Shown here piece after piece: positions 1 to 8,131 of a stretch of 58,242 bases of DNA. Position numbers and translations under genes: made by a program. Numbering within the stretch: the stretch's first letter is position 1; each line of letters starts with the position of its first letter. Source of the stretch: Lachnospiraceae bacterium (GTDB lineage: Bacteria; Bacillota; Clostridia; Lachnospirales; Lachnospiraceae); NCBI GenBank assembly GCA_015057955.1, contig SVDE01000003.1:1-58242 (forward strand), written 5' to 3'. Below the pieces are notes generated by a model. The model worked only from the letters and a program-made list of their open reading frames with translations. It did no database searches and was not told the DNA's origin.

Positions 1-584
1 CCATACAATATTCCCGCCTGCAGACTTGTAAGCGTGTCTTTGCACATGATCGTGCCGGGGTTAGCTATTTCGATCTCCGGGAGCTTGGCTGTGCCTTCCC
101 AAAGAGCCCTTGCGGAGAGCATGATGCCCGGGCAGGTAACAGCGGACTCAAACACCCTGTCCGCGCCGAAGAGGTCAAACTTGGTGGCTGTTCCGTAGTC
201 AGCAACTATGACCGGTCCACCGTAGAGTTCAAGCGCAGCCACTCCGTTTACGATCCTGTCTGAGCCTACCTCGCTGGGATTTGTCTTGACGAGTCTGATG
301 CCCGTCTTTATGCCCGGCTGTACGATGACCGGATTGACATTGAAATATTTGAGGACCGCGTTGTTGAGTGAATGCATTATGTCAGGAACGACAGATGAGA
401 TGATCACCGCGTTGATCTCATCCGTGCCATGCCCCCTGGCCTTAAGAAGATTTGCCAGGCTTATGCCCAGTTCATCTGATGTTTTGGAGCTGTCTGTCCT
501 GACTTTGAAAGATGACCTTATTACTTCACCTTCAAAAAGGGCGTATTTAATATTTGTATTTCCGACATCAATTGCAAGTAGCAC
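1..584 (-). CDS. coaX: Type III pantothenate kinase (C-terminus cut by window edge)
   Basis: Phosphorylates pantothenate in the first step of coenzyme A synthesis; cytoplasmic. The first 194 codons are visible and the end lies beyond base 1. The N-terminus carries the ASKHA-fold phosphate-binding motif DVGNTN at residues 6-11, and a later ADYGTATKFD stretch fits the second phosphate loop of CoaX. The start is a GTG at 582-584, eight bases after a GGAGG. The first 17 bases overlap the end of the upstream DUF6145 gene, so translation is probably coupled. It is the last visible gene of the hprK-to-coaX operon. The family call is firm; the missing C-terminus is a window effect and no sign of damage. 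Confidence 0.93.
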   Translation of the reverse strand, partial: MLLAIDVGNTNIKYALFEGEVIRSSFKVRTDSSKTSDELGISLANLLKARGHGTDEINAVIISSVVPDIMHSLNNAVLKYFNVNPVIVQPGIKTGIRLVKTNPSEVGSDRIVNGVAALELYGGPVIVADYGTATKFDLFGADRVFESAVTCPGIMLSARALWEGTAKLPEIEIANPGTIMCKDTLTSLQAGILY

Positions 585-882
585 GGTAGTATTCCTCCAG
601 CTGTTCAAACAGTTCTCGTTTTTCGTTCTGCATCTGCCTGACCTTCAGGCCGCTGCCTATCTCATCAAAATAGAAATCATCTTCTTTGCTCGTAACGACT
701 ATGCGCAGATTGCCCTCATCGTCAAACTCGAGCATTATGATGCCGCTGACCTCATCAACGAACATCACGCACATTACTTTCAGTTCATCTTTTACCTGCT
801 GCGGCAGCTTTTCATAAACAGGGTTCAAGTAGAACTTCTGCTCATAGTAGCTTGCCCCGCACAGTATCTTCGGATTGTCCAT
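568..882 (-). CDS. DUF6145 family small protein, function unknown
   Basis: A 104-residue acidic cytoplasmic protein with no signal peptide or membrane segment. I place it from memory in DUF6145, a family seen mainly in Lachnospiraceae; no function is known to me. The chosen ATG at 880-882 follows AGAGGTG at good spacing; an ATG 57 bases upstream would add an unlikely N-terminus and lengthen the overlap with the methyltransferase gene. With this start it still overlaps the methyltransferase end by 41 bases and the coaX start by 17, so it is nested between two coupled neighbours. The C-terminal half is rich in Lys, Glu and Gln and looks helical. Confidence 0.75.
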   Translation of the reverse strand: MDNPKILCGASYYEQKFYLNPVYEKLPQQVKDELKVMCVMFVDEVSGIIMLEFDDEGNLRIVVTSKEDDFYFDEIGSGLKVRQMQNEKRELFEQLEEYYRATCN

Positions 883-1642
883 TGTCTTCACCTCTGCCCT
901 GGCGGCTGTACATGAGTATCGCCGCGCTGACTGCTGCATTAAGCGATTCGACCATTCCCTTCATCGGGATGCGGACGCGAATATCCGCAGCTTCAGCAGC
1001 TGCAGCGCTCACGCCGTTGGCTTCGTTTCCTATTATAAATGCCACTGCCCCCTCCGCGTCAAGTTCGGTATAAGGTATGGACCCGTCAAGAACTGCCGCG
1101 CAGACTGTGGCTCCTTCATCATGGAGCATATTTATCGCATCGATCATTCCGCAGAATGCAAACGGCACCCTGAAGATGGTCCCCATCGTTGATCTGACGA
1201 CTTTAGGGTTATATATGTCAACACAGTTGGGACTTAGTATCACTCTTGCGCCTGCTGCCTCTGCAGTCCTTACTATCGTCCCCAGATTACCGGGATCTCT
1301 TATGTCGTCAAGCAGCACATACAGATCTGCGCCAAGTACTTTTTCCATGCCGGAGGACGGCATTCTGACTACAGCGAGTATGCCCTGAGGATTCACTGTA
1401 TCTGACAGGGATCTGAATGCCTCGTCTGAAACCACCTCGTAACCGACTTCACACGGTATGCATTCTACCCCGTTCTTCTCAAATGAGGCAGATACATATA
1501 CCTCCTCCATCAGTTCAGCCGGCACTTCTTCCACCAGACGGCTCCCCTCCACAACAAACAGAGAACTTTGTTTTCTCTCCTTGGGGGAATCCATCAGCGC
1601 CCTTATCTTCTTCAGTTTCTGATTGCTCTTGGATGTGATCAT
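842..1642 (-). CDS. SpoU/TrmH-family RNA 2'-O-methyltransferase
   Basis: A 266-residue SPOUT-class enzyme expected to methylate a ribose 2'-OH in tRNA or 23S rRNA using S-adenosylmethionine. An N-terminal substrate-binding domain (about 1-95) is followed by the knotted SpoU domain with its three motifs: NLGTIVRTAEAAG, IIGNEANGVS, and IPMKGMVESLNAAVSAAI near residues 225-245. The target base cannot be read from sequence; YsgA or RlmB-like roles are possible. The ATG lies one base after the dnaE stop and the gene overlaps the following DUF6145 gene by 41 bases. The last 15 or so residues are charged and not conserved, as expected for an overlapping tail. Confidence 0.9.
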   Translation of the reverse strand: MITSKSNQKLKKIRALMDSPKERKQSSLFVVEGSRLVEEVPAELMEEVYVSASFEKNGVECIPCEVGYEVVSDEAFRSLSDTVNPQGILAVVRMPSSGMEKVLGADLYVLLDDIRDPGNLGTIVRTAEAAGARVILSPNCVDIYNPKVVRSTMGTIFRVPFAFCGMIDAINMLHDEGATVCAAVLDGSIPYTELDAEGAVAFIIGNEANGVSAAAAEAADIRVRIPMKGMVESLNAAVSAAILMYSRQGRGEDNGQSEDTVRGKLL

Positions 1643-1643
1643 C

Positions 1644-4600
1644 TCAGACCTTCTTGTATGTTACCGCAACGTTTGACCCGCCGTATCTCTCTTTCAGGAA
1701 TGCTATCACTTCCTTATCTGCACTGATACAGCTGTCACCGCCTATTGTTTTTCTCTGTTTTTCACTGCTCAGGTAAATGACTATCTCCGAATCCCCTGCA
1801 AATCCGGGTCTTTCGCTTAAGGCCATTATGTCTTCTTCCTGAGGACTGTAAGCAGCATAGTCCGCAAACTTGATCCAGACCTGCCTCTTAACATCGTCAA
1901 AGCTGTAGAGCTTGTCGGCGATAAGCTTGGCATCCTCTTCCAGCCCGACGTTCACGCGGCCTCTGACAAGAACTTTGTTGCCTTCGTATAGCAGTCTCCT
2001 GCATTCCTCAAAGTTCTTGGGGAAGATTATGACCTCCACGCTGCCTATCAGGTCTTCCAGCGTCATGAATGCCATCGGCTGGCCGTTCTTGGCGGTCTTT
2101 CCCGTCAGCTTGGCAATTATGCCGCCGATCGTGACAAAACTGTCGTCCGTTACCGAGACCTCTCCGTTCTCATCAAGGATGAAATCCGCGGTTACTGCAG
2201 TGGCGCAGGATTTCAGCATGTCTGTATAAGCATCAAGCGGATGGCCGCTGATATATATGCCTGTTACATCCTTTTCAAAATTCAGGAGAGTCTCCTGGTC
2301 AAATTCGCCGACATCCGGCACCTTGACCTGGAAATCACTCTTGTATGTGTCATCCACTATGTCAAACAGCGACAGCTGTCCGCTCATCGCGGATTTTTTA
2401 TCTTTATTTACCTCATCCAGCACATCCATGTAAATGTGGATCAGCTGTTTCCTTGTCAGTCCGAAACAGTCAAGCGCTCCTGCCTTTATCAGGTTTTCGA
2501 CCAGTCTCTTGTTAATGTCTTTTCCTGCCAGCCTCAGGGCGAAATCGTACAGATCCCTGTATGGTCCGCCGACTTTGCGCTCTTCAACTATGGAGTCGAT
2601 GATGTTGCGGCCGACGCCCTTGATCGCGGACAAGCCGTATCTTATTGAGTTGCCGCTGACAGTGAATCCGCTTCCTGCTTCGTTTATGTCAGGCGGAAGG
2701 ATATCCACACCAAGGCTCTTGCACTCCTGAATGTACTCCCCAAGTTTGTCCAATCTGTCCATGACAGATGTCATGAGCGCTGCCATGAATTCTGCCGGAT
2801 AGTAATATTTCAGGTAGGCTGTCTGGTAGGAGACAAATGCGTATGCTGCCGCGTGTGACTTGTTAAACGCGTACTTCGCGAAGTCGATCATGTCATCATA
2901 GATCTTATTTGCGATCTGCTCGGATATGCCCCGCTTAACGCAACCCGGAACCGTTCCGCCTTCTTCCTCATCGCCGTAGACGAACCTCTTCCTTTCAGCC
3001 TGCATGACGGAATCTTTCTTTTTGGACATTGCACGCCTTAAGATGTCCGCGCCGCCAAGTGTATAGCCCGCAAGCTCCTGCACTATCTGCATTACCTGCT
3101 CCTGGTAAACTATGCATCCGTAAGTGGGCTCCAGGATAGGCTTCAGCTCAGGACAGTCATAAACGACTTCCTTGCCTGAATTCTTTCCGGATATGTACTT
3201 CGGGATGAAATCCATGGGGCCGGGTCTGTACAGGGCAATGCCCGCTATGATGTCTTCTATGCTCTTCGGCCTCAGCTCACGCATGAAGCTCTTCATTCCC
3301 GCGCTCTCAAGCTGGAAAATGCCTTCGCATTTGCCCGATCCTATCAGGTCGAGCACGTTTTTATCATTGAGATCGAGTTTCTTGAGGTCGATCCGCTGAC
3401 CGGTGTTTTCCTCAGCGAAGTTCACGGCGTTCTGTATGACAGTAAGGGTCCTAAGTCCCAGGAAGTCCATTTTAAGAAGGCCGAGCTCCTCAAGAGTCGT
3501 CATCACGTACTGGGTAACTACAGAACCGTCTGACCCCCTTGCAAGAGGAACATGATCCATGACGGGGTCCTTGCAGATCACAACTCCCGCCGCATGCATG
3601 GATGTATGTCTCGGAAGGCCTTCAAGCCTTCTTGCCATGTCTATCAGATACCTGATCTGTGTATCTGTGTCATATGCCCTTCTCAGCTCATTATTGGCTG
3701 CCAGCGCCTTGTCTATGGTGATGTTCAGCTCATTCGGGATCATCTTGGCAATTGAGTCGACAGCGCCGTAAGGCATGTCGAGCACACGGCCGACATCACG
3801 GATGACGTTTCTTGCCGCCATCGTACCGAACGTTATGATCTGCGCCACTTTATCCTTGCCGTATTTTTCGGTGACGTAATCTATTACTTCGCCTCTTCTT
3901 TCAAAGCAGAAGTCCACGTCTATATCCGGCATTGACACTCTCTCGGGATTAAGGAATCTTTCGAAGATCAGGCTGTATTTTATAGGATCTATGTCTGTTA
4001 TCTCAAGGCAGTAGGACACCAGGCTTCCGGCTGCGCTTCCTCTTCCGGGTCCCACCATTATGCCGTTGCTCTTTGCGTAATTGATGAAATCCCAGACTAT
4101 GAGAAAATAGTCCACGAAACCCATGCTCTTTATGGTATCCAGCTCATATCTGAGCCGCTCTTCATGGATCTGAGGTTCTTCATACCGGCGCCTCAGGCCT
4201 TCTTCGCACAGATACTCAAGGTACCCTTCCGCAGTAAACGGAGCGGGAACATCATACATCGGGAGTTTCCTGACTCCAAACTCTATTTCAACATTGCATC
4301 TTTCGGCTATCCTGTGGGTATTTTCTATTGCCTCAGGGGCATACGCGAACAGTGAAGCCATCTCCTCCGGTGACTTCATGTAATACTGTCCGCCCTCATA
4401 TCTCATGCGATTCTCATCACTTACCCGCTTTCCGGTCTGGATGCACAGCAGGATGTCATGGGCTTCAGCATCAGTCTCATATGTATAGTGGATGTCATTT
4501 GTGCAGACAAGAGGGATGTTCTCCTCTTCGCTCATCCTAAGGAGCTGGGAATTCACCATCTTCTGCTCCGGGATCCCGTGATCCTGGAGTTCAAGGAAGA

Positions 4601-5111
4601 AGTTGCCTTCCCCGAATATTTCCTGGAGCCTTAACGCCTCGTTCCTTGCCTCGGCGTACATTCCCCTGGAAAGGAATTTCTGGACTATGCCTGCAAGGCA
4701 GGCAGAAAGGGCGATCAGCCCTTCGCTGTACTTTTCGAGGATCTCATAATCGACCCTTGGTTTATAATAGAATCCTTCGGTAAATCCGGAGGATACGATC
4801 TTCATCAGATTGTGGTAGCCGGTCTCATTTTCCGCCAGCAGGACAAGGTGATAATATCTGTCGTCGCCCTGCACTGCTTCGCGGTCAAACCGGGAACCAT
4901 TCGTTACATATATCTCGCAGCCGATTATCGGTTTGATGCCTTCCTTTTTGGCGGCTCTGTAAAAATCCACGACGCCGTACATGGCGCCGTGATCCGTGAT
5001 GGCAAGTGAATCCATGCCCAGCACCTTGGCCTGGGCAACCATCTCTCCTATCTTCCCGGAACCGTCCAGCAGGGAGTACTCCGTATGCACATGAAGATGA
5101 GTAAATGCCAT
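1644..5111 (-). CDS. dnaE: DNA polymerase III alpha subunit, DnaE type
   Basis: Replicative DNA polymerase of the C-family, 1155 residues, the usual DnaE length. An N-terminal PHP domain starts with HLHVHTEYSLLDG. The polymerase core follows, with the catalytic PDIDVDF motif near residue 395 and the GPGRGSAAGS stretch just before it, then a helix-hairpin-helix region, an OB-fold (MAFMTLEDLIGSVEVIIFP region) and a C-terminal tail. In Clostridia, PolC is usually the main replicase and DnaE a partner that extends primers; polC is not in this window. The gene begins 12 bases after the HPr-like gene, in the same operon, and only a weak Shine-Dalgarno is visible, so it may depend on coupling. Confidence 0.97.
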   Translation of the reverse strand: MAFTHLHVHTEYSLLDGSGKIGEMVAQAKVLGMDSLAITDHGAMYGVVDFYRAAKKEGIKPIIGCEIYVTNGSRFDREAVQGDDRYYHLVLLAENETGYHNLMKIVSSGFTEGFYYKPRVDYEILEKYSEGLIALSACLAGIVQKFLSRGMYAEARNEALRLQEIFGEGNFFLELQDHGIPEQKMVNSQLLRMSEEENIPLVCTNDIHYTYETDAEAHDILLCIQTGKRVSDENRMRYEGGQYYMKSPEEMASLFAYAPEAIENTHRIAERCNVEIEFGVRKLPMYDVPAPFTAEGYLEYLCEEGLRRRYEEPQIHEERLRYELDTIKSMGFVDYFLIVWDFINYAKSNGIMVGPGRGSAAGSLVSYCLEITDIDPIKYSLIFERFLNPERVSMPDIDVDFCFERRGEVIDYVTEKYGKDKVAQIITFGTMAARNVIRDVGRVLDMPYGAVDSIAKMIPNELNITIDKALAANNELRRAYDTDTQIRYLIDMARRLEGLPRHTSMHAAGVVICKDPVMDHVPLARGSDGSVVTQYVMTTLEELGLLKMDFLGLRTLTVIQNAVNFAEENTGQRIDLKKLDLNDKNVLDLIGSGKCEGIFQLESAGMKSFMRELRPKSIEDIIAGIALYRPGPMDFIPKYISGKNSGKEVVYDCPELKPILEPTYGCIVYQEQVMQIVQELAGYTLGGADILRRAMSKKKDSVMQAERKRFVYGDEEEGGTVPGCVKRGISEQIANKIYDDMIDFAKYAFNKSHAAAYAFVSYQTAYLKYYYPAEFMAALMTSVMDRLDKLGEYIQECKSLGVDILPPDINEAGSGFTVSGNSIRYGLSAIKGVGRNIIDSIVEERKVGGPYRDLYDFALRLAGKDINKRLVENLIKAGALDCFGLTRKQLIHIYMDVLDEVNKDKKSAMSGQLSLFDIVDDTYKSDFQVKVPDVGEFDQETLLNFEKDVTGIYISGHPLDAYTDMLKSCATAVTADFILDENGEVSVTDDSFVTIGGIIAKLTGKTAKNGQPMAFMTLEDLIGSVEVIIFPKNFEECRRLLYEGNKVLVRGRVNVGLEEDAKLIADKLYSFDDVKRQVWIKFADYAAYSPQEEDIMALSERPGFAGDSEIVIYLSSEKQRKTIGGDSCISADKEVIAFLKERYGGSNVAVTYKKV

Positions 5112-5123
5112 TTTCAGATACCG

Positions 5124-5381
5124 TTATGCAAGGAAACGTTCGATCGCGTCAAATGCCGCCTCTGCCTCCGGTCCTTCCACCTTGACATGGAACACGGTGC
5201 CTGTCGGCGCAGCCAGATACATGGCGCTCATGAGGCTCTTCGGGTTGATCGATTTATCGTTGTGGTCAATGGTGATCTTCTCAGTCTTGAACCTGCAGAC
5301 AAGCTGAACCAGTTCAGCCGTTTTTCTGGGTTCAAGCCCTTCTTTAAGACCAACTTTTACATCCCTTGTGATCTCTGCCAT
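5124..5381 (-). CDS. HPr-like, Crh-type protein lacking the PTS histidine
   Basis: An 85-residue HPr-fold protein. In canonical HPr the motif GLHARP carries His15, which takes phosphate from enzyme I; here the site reads GLEPRK, with Glu17 in place of the His. The regulatory serine region is kept (NPKSLMSAM, Ser49, aligned with Ser46), which is the HprK target. This matches Crh logic in Bacillus: no sugar-phosphate relay but signalling through serine phosphorylation to CcpA. The position directly after whiA matches the Bacillus whiA-crh order, and hprK is in the same operon. ATG preceded by GGAGG. The name crh is not given because clostridial homologues are not proven orthologues. Confidence 0.85.
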   Translation of the reverse strand: MAEITRDVKVGLKEGLEPRKTAELVQLVCRFKTEKITIDHNDKSINPKSLMSAMYLAAPTGTVFHVKVEGPEAEAAFDAIERFLA

Positions 5382-5403
5382 GATTATTTCCTCCTAATAT
5401 ATT

Positions 5404-6213
5404 TCATTTAGCCCTGGCGCGAATATCTTCCGCCATTTTGCTGATCTTGCGAAGTCTGTGGTTTACGCCGGATTTTCCGACCTTTGGCGTGAGCAGTTCT
5501 GCCAGCTCTGAAAGAGACGCGTCCGGGTTGTCGAGCCTTACGGTACATATATCCCTCAGCCCGTCTTCCAGATCGTCAAGACCTATCGTATCCCTGATCA
5601 GTTCGATGTCAGCCACCTGTCTGGCCCCTGCCGCTATCGCTTTGTTTATGTTTGCCGTGTCACAGTTTACCCTTCTGTTCACGGCTCCCCTGAGTTCCCT
5701 TTCTATATGGATGTTCTCAAACTCCATCATCGCCTTGTTGGCTTCCATTATGTTCAGGATCAGGGAAATGTTCTCGCTATCCTTGAAATACACTACCACT
5801 CTGTCCGAATTGCCCTTGACTGTTTTGACCGGAATGTCAAAGTACTGCAGCGTTTTTATTATCAGCTGCGCAGTGCCCTTATCCGGACAGGCGATCTCAA
5901 AATGATAGTCTTTTCTCGGATCGCTTATAGTGCCTGATGCGATGAATGCTCCCCTCAGGAATGCCCTCTTTGCATCAGGCTTGGAGATTATCCTGTCTAT
6001 GCTCTCGCTTGCGTCAAGCCTGCCGTTTATGTTAAATGTTTTCCGGAAATCGGCCGACCTCGGATCCGTATAGATATATATGCCGCGTTCTGTATCAAGT
6101 GAAAGCCCTTTGCTGCCATACATGAAGATCGCAGCCAGCTCCGCCTTTCGGCAGCGGACCTGTTTACTATAGTGGTTTATCAGTTCTTCCCTTACGTCCT
6201 GTGAAAAAGACAT
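5404..6213 (-). CDS. whiA: DNA-binding protein WhiA
   Basis: Regulator related to LAGLIDADG homing endonucleases but without nuclease activity; it affects cell division in Gram-positive bacteria. The N-terminus (MSFSQDVREEL), the middle block AFLRGAFIASGTISDP, the NRRVNCDTANINK motif and the C-terminal helix-turn-helix (LLTPKVGKSGVNHRLRKI) are all typical. At 269 residues it is clearly shorter than the usual 300-315; the missing part lies in the first LAGLIDADG half, between about residues 30 and 80. The start codon directly abuts the murB stop. The rapZ and yvcK genes that often sit between murB and whiA are absent here. Confidence 0.95.
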   Translation of the reverse strand: MSFSQDVREELINHYSKQVRCRKAELAAIFMYGSKGLSLDTERGIYIYTDPRSADFRKTFNINGRLDASESIDRIISKPDAKRAFLRGAFIASGTISDPRKDYHFEIACPDKGTAQLIIKTLQYFDIPVKTVKGNSDRVVVYFKDSENISLILNIMEANKAMMEFENIHIERELRGAVNRRVNCDTANINKAIAAGARQVADIELIRDTIGLDDLEDGLRDICTVRLDNPDASLSELAELLTPKVGKSGVNHRLRKISKMAEDIRARAK

Positions 6214-7116
6214 TTATAAAACCTTCACTTCACATTCAAGCTCTATTCCGAATTTTTCTTTCACCGTTTTCTGCACCATGGCTATGACACCGAGTACATC
6301 TTCTGCGGTACCGTTCTGATCGTTTATGACGAACCCGCAGTGTTTTGCTGACACGCTCGCTCCGCCCACTCTGGCTCCCGCAAGTCCCGAATCCATTATG
6401 AGCTTGCCCGCGAAATGACCTTCCGGCCGCTTGAATGTTGAACCGCAGCTCGGGTATTCAAGCGGCTGCTTATCTGCCCTTCTTTGGTTCAGGTCATCCA
6501 TCTTCGCCTGTATCTCATCGCGTTTTCCCTCTGCCAGTTCAAGCACCGCGCCGGTGATGATATAGTCTCCGGCTGAAAATGCGCTGTGCCTGTATGAAAA
6601 ATCCGCTTCTTCTGCCGTGAATGTAACGGCATTTCCATCCTTATCCACAGCTTCAACCGATCTTACGACATTTTTCATCTCCCCGTCATACGCACCGGCA
6701 TTCATCGTTACCGCTCCGCCGAGGCTTCCGGGGATGCCGGATGCAAATTCGAATCCGGTAAGAGAGGCTGCGCAGACAATGTCAGCCAGATCTTTAAGGC
6801 TTATGCCTGCTCCCGCATGAACGGTTGTCCCTTCAATGCTGACTTCGCGCAATCCTTCCTTTATGCAGATGATGACACCGCGGTATCCCTCATCTCTTAT
6901 GATCACATTTGATCCGTTTCCAATCACATAGTACGGAATGCTTTCTTCCTTAAGGAACTTCACAAGCGGGCCTACCGCTGCTGCGTCCCCGGGCTTTACA
7001 AAGCAGTCTGCAGGGCCGCCGACCTTCATCGACATATGAGGTGCCATGATCTCATTGGCATATACTGCTTCTGCTCCTGCTATTTCTCTTATCCTGTCTA
7101 TGTATGTATGTTCCAT
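6214..7116 (-). CDS. murB: UDP-N-acetylenolpyruvoylglucosamine reductase
   Basis: FAD enzyme that reduces UDP-GlcNAc-enolpyruvate to UDP-MurNAc in peptidoglycan precursor synthesis. The N-terminal FAD domain shows GNGSNVIIRDEGYRG and GIPGSLGGAVTMNAGAY; the catalytic Ser is S226 in SCGSTFKRP. The YRHS region near residue 176 together with GSTFKRP fits type II MurB, and 300 residues is the normal length. The gene starts 17 bases after hprK and runs into whiA without a gap, so hprK, murB and whiA are most likely one transcript. Confidence 0.96.
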   Translation of the reverse strand: MEHTYIDRIREIAGAEAVYANEIMAPHMSMKVGGPADCFVKPGDAAAVGPLVKFLKEESIPYYVIGNGSNVIIRDEGYRGVIICIKEGLREVSIEGTTVHAGAGISLKDLADIVCAASLTGFEFASGIPGSLGGAVTMNAGAYDGEMKNVVRSVEAVDKDGNAVTFTAEEADFSYRHSAFSAGDYIITGAVLELAEGKRDEIQAKMDDLNQRRADKQPLEYPSCGSTFKRPEGHFAGKLIMDSGLAGARVGGASVSAKHCGFVINDQNGTAEDVLGVIAMVQKTVKEKFGIELECEVKVL

Positions 7117-7133
7117 TTAAGCTGCCTTTTCTT

Positions 7134-8075
7134 TTAATCTTCGGTATTCTGTGCCTTTGCAAGAACTGTCGCACGTGCAATGAGTTCATTTGCTGCATTA
7201 TAGCCCATCTTCTTCTGCCTGTTATTTACAGCAGCTGTCTCTATGATGATGGCAAGGTTTCTTCCGGGTCTTATGGGCACGGTATGCTTTACGACCTTCA
7301 CACCGAATATCTCTTCCGATTCCTCTTCAAGTCCGAGCCTGTCATACGTCTTGCTGTTGTCCCACTCTTCGAGACTGATGATCATGTCCACAGTTGTGCT
7401 GTCCATGACGCTCTCAACTCCGTAAAGTGATTTGACATCCACAACGCCTATGCCTCTCAGCTCAACAAAGTGCCTGGTCATTTCCGGCGCCTGTCCGACT
7501 ATGAGTTTGTCGCTGATCCTTGATATCTCAACAAGGTCATCAGCTACAAGACGGTGTCCTCTCTTTACGAGCTCTATGGCAGTCTCACTTTTTCCTATTC
7601 CCGATACACCTGTGATCAGGATGCCCTCGCCGTATACATCTACCAGTACGCCGTGCCTGATCTCGGTCGGTGCAAGCCGTTCACTGATCCACTCTATGAT
7701 CTCAACCAGCACACCTGCAGTGTCCTGTTTTGCCACCAGTACCGGCATGCCTCTTTCAGATGCAGCATCGATCAATTCGGGAAACGGCTCCTGTCCCCTG
7801 CAGACTATGACCGCCGGTATGCCTGTCTCAACAAGCCTCTTTATCCTGACTGCCCTGTCTTTTGAGTCCATCTGCCTGAGATAGAAGACCTCCAGCTCAC
7901 CAAACAGCTGCAGGCGCTCTGTATCGAAATGTCCCTCGTATCCTGTAAGGAACATCTGAGGTCTGTTAACGCCCCTGTGATATATTTTTATTGTGCTGAG
8001 ATCGATCTGCGGAGTCCGGTTCTCCATCTTCATACGCTGCGCGATCTCTTCAAGAGTTACATATTTTCTTTCCAT
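7134..8075 (-). CDS. hprK: HPr kinase/phosphorylase
   Basis: Phosphorylates and dephosphorylates the regulatory serine of HPr or Crh in response to glycolytic metabolites, the sensor step of carbon catabolite control. The N-terminal domain (1-130) is followed by the kinase domain with H141 in IRHGVLVDV, Walker A GVSGIGKS at 156-163, and the HprK signature LRGIGVVDVKSLYG near 206-219. The length of 313 is standard. AAGGAG precedes the ATG. A promoter-like TTGCCT-17-TATAAT lies upstream at the end of uvrC. Its likely partner, the HPr-like gene, is three genes downstream. Confidence 0.97.
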   Translation of the reverse strand: MERKYVTLEEIAQRMKMENRTPQIDLSTIKIYHRGVNRPQMFLTGYEGHFDTERLQLFGELEVFYLRQMDSKDRAVRIKRLVETGIPAVIVCRGQEPFPELIDAASERGMPVLVAKQDTAGVLVEIIEWISERLAPTEIRHGVLVDVYGEGILITGVSGIGKSETAIELVKRGHRLVADDLVEISRISDKLIVGQAPEMTRHFVELRGIGVVDVKSLYGVESVMDSTTVDMIISLEEWDNSKTYDRLGLEEESEEIFGVKVVKHTVPIRPGRNLAIIIETAAVNNRQKKMGYNAANELIARATVLAKAQNTED

Positions 8076-8102
8076 TTTTACTCCTTGGAGAGGGTTTAGA
8101 TC

Positions 8103-8131
8103 ATTATATTGATTGTATCATTTGGAGGCAA
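8103..8131 (-). promoter_or_regulatory. Sigma-A-type promoter for the hprK operon
   Basis: On the minus strand TTGCCT (8126-8131), 17-base spacer, TATAAT (8103-8108), overlapping the last codons of uvrC. The start of transcription would fall about 20 bases upstream of the hprK start codon. Pattern match only. Confidence 0.55.

Noticed and set aside
286..915. Plus-strand open frame of about 209 codons over coaX
   Set aside because: The coaX frame on the other strand has conserved motifs; this frame has none and crosses two genes.
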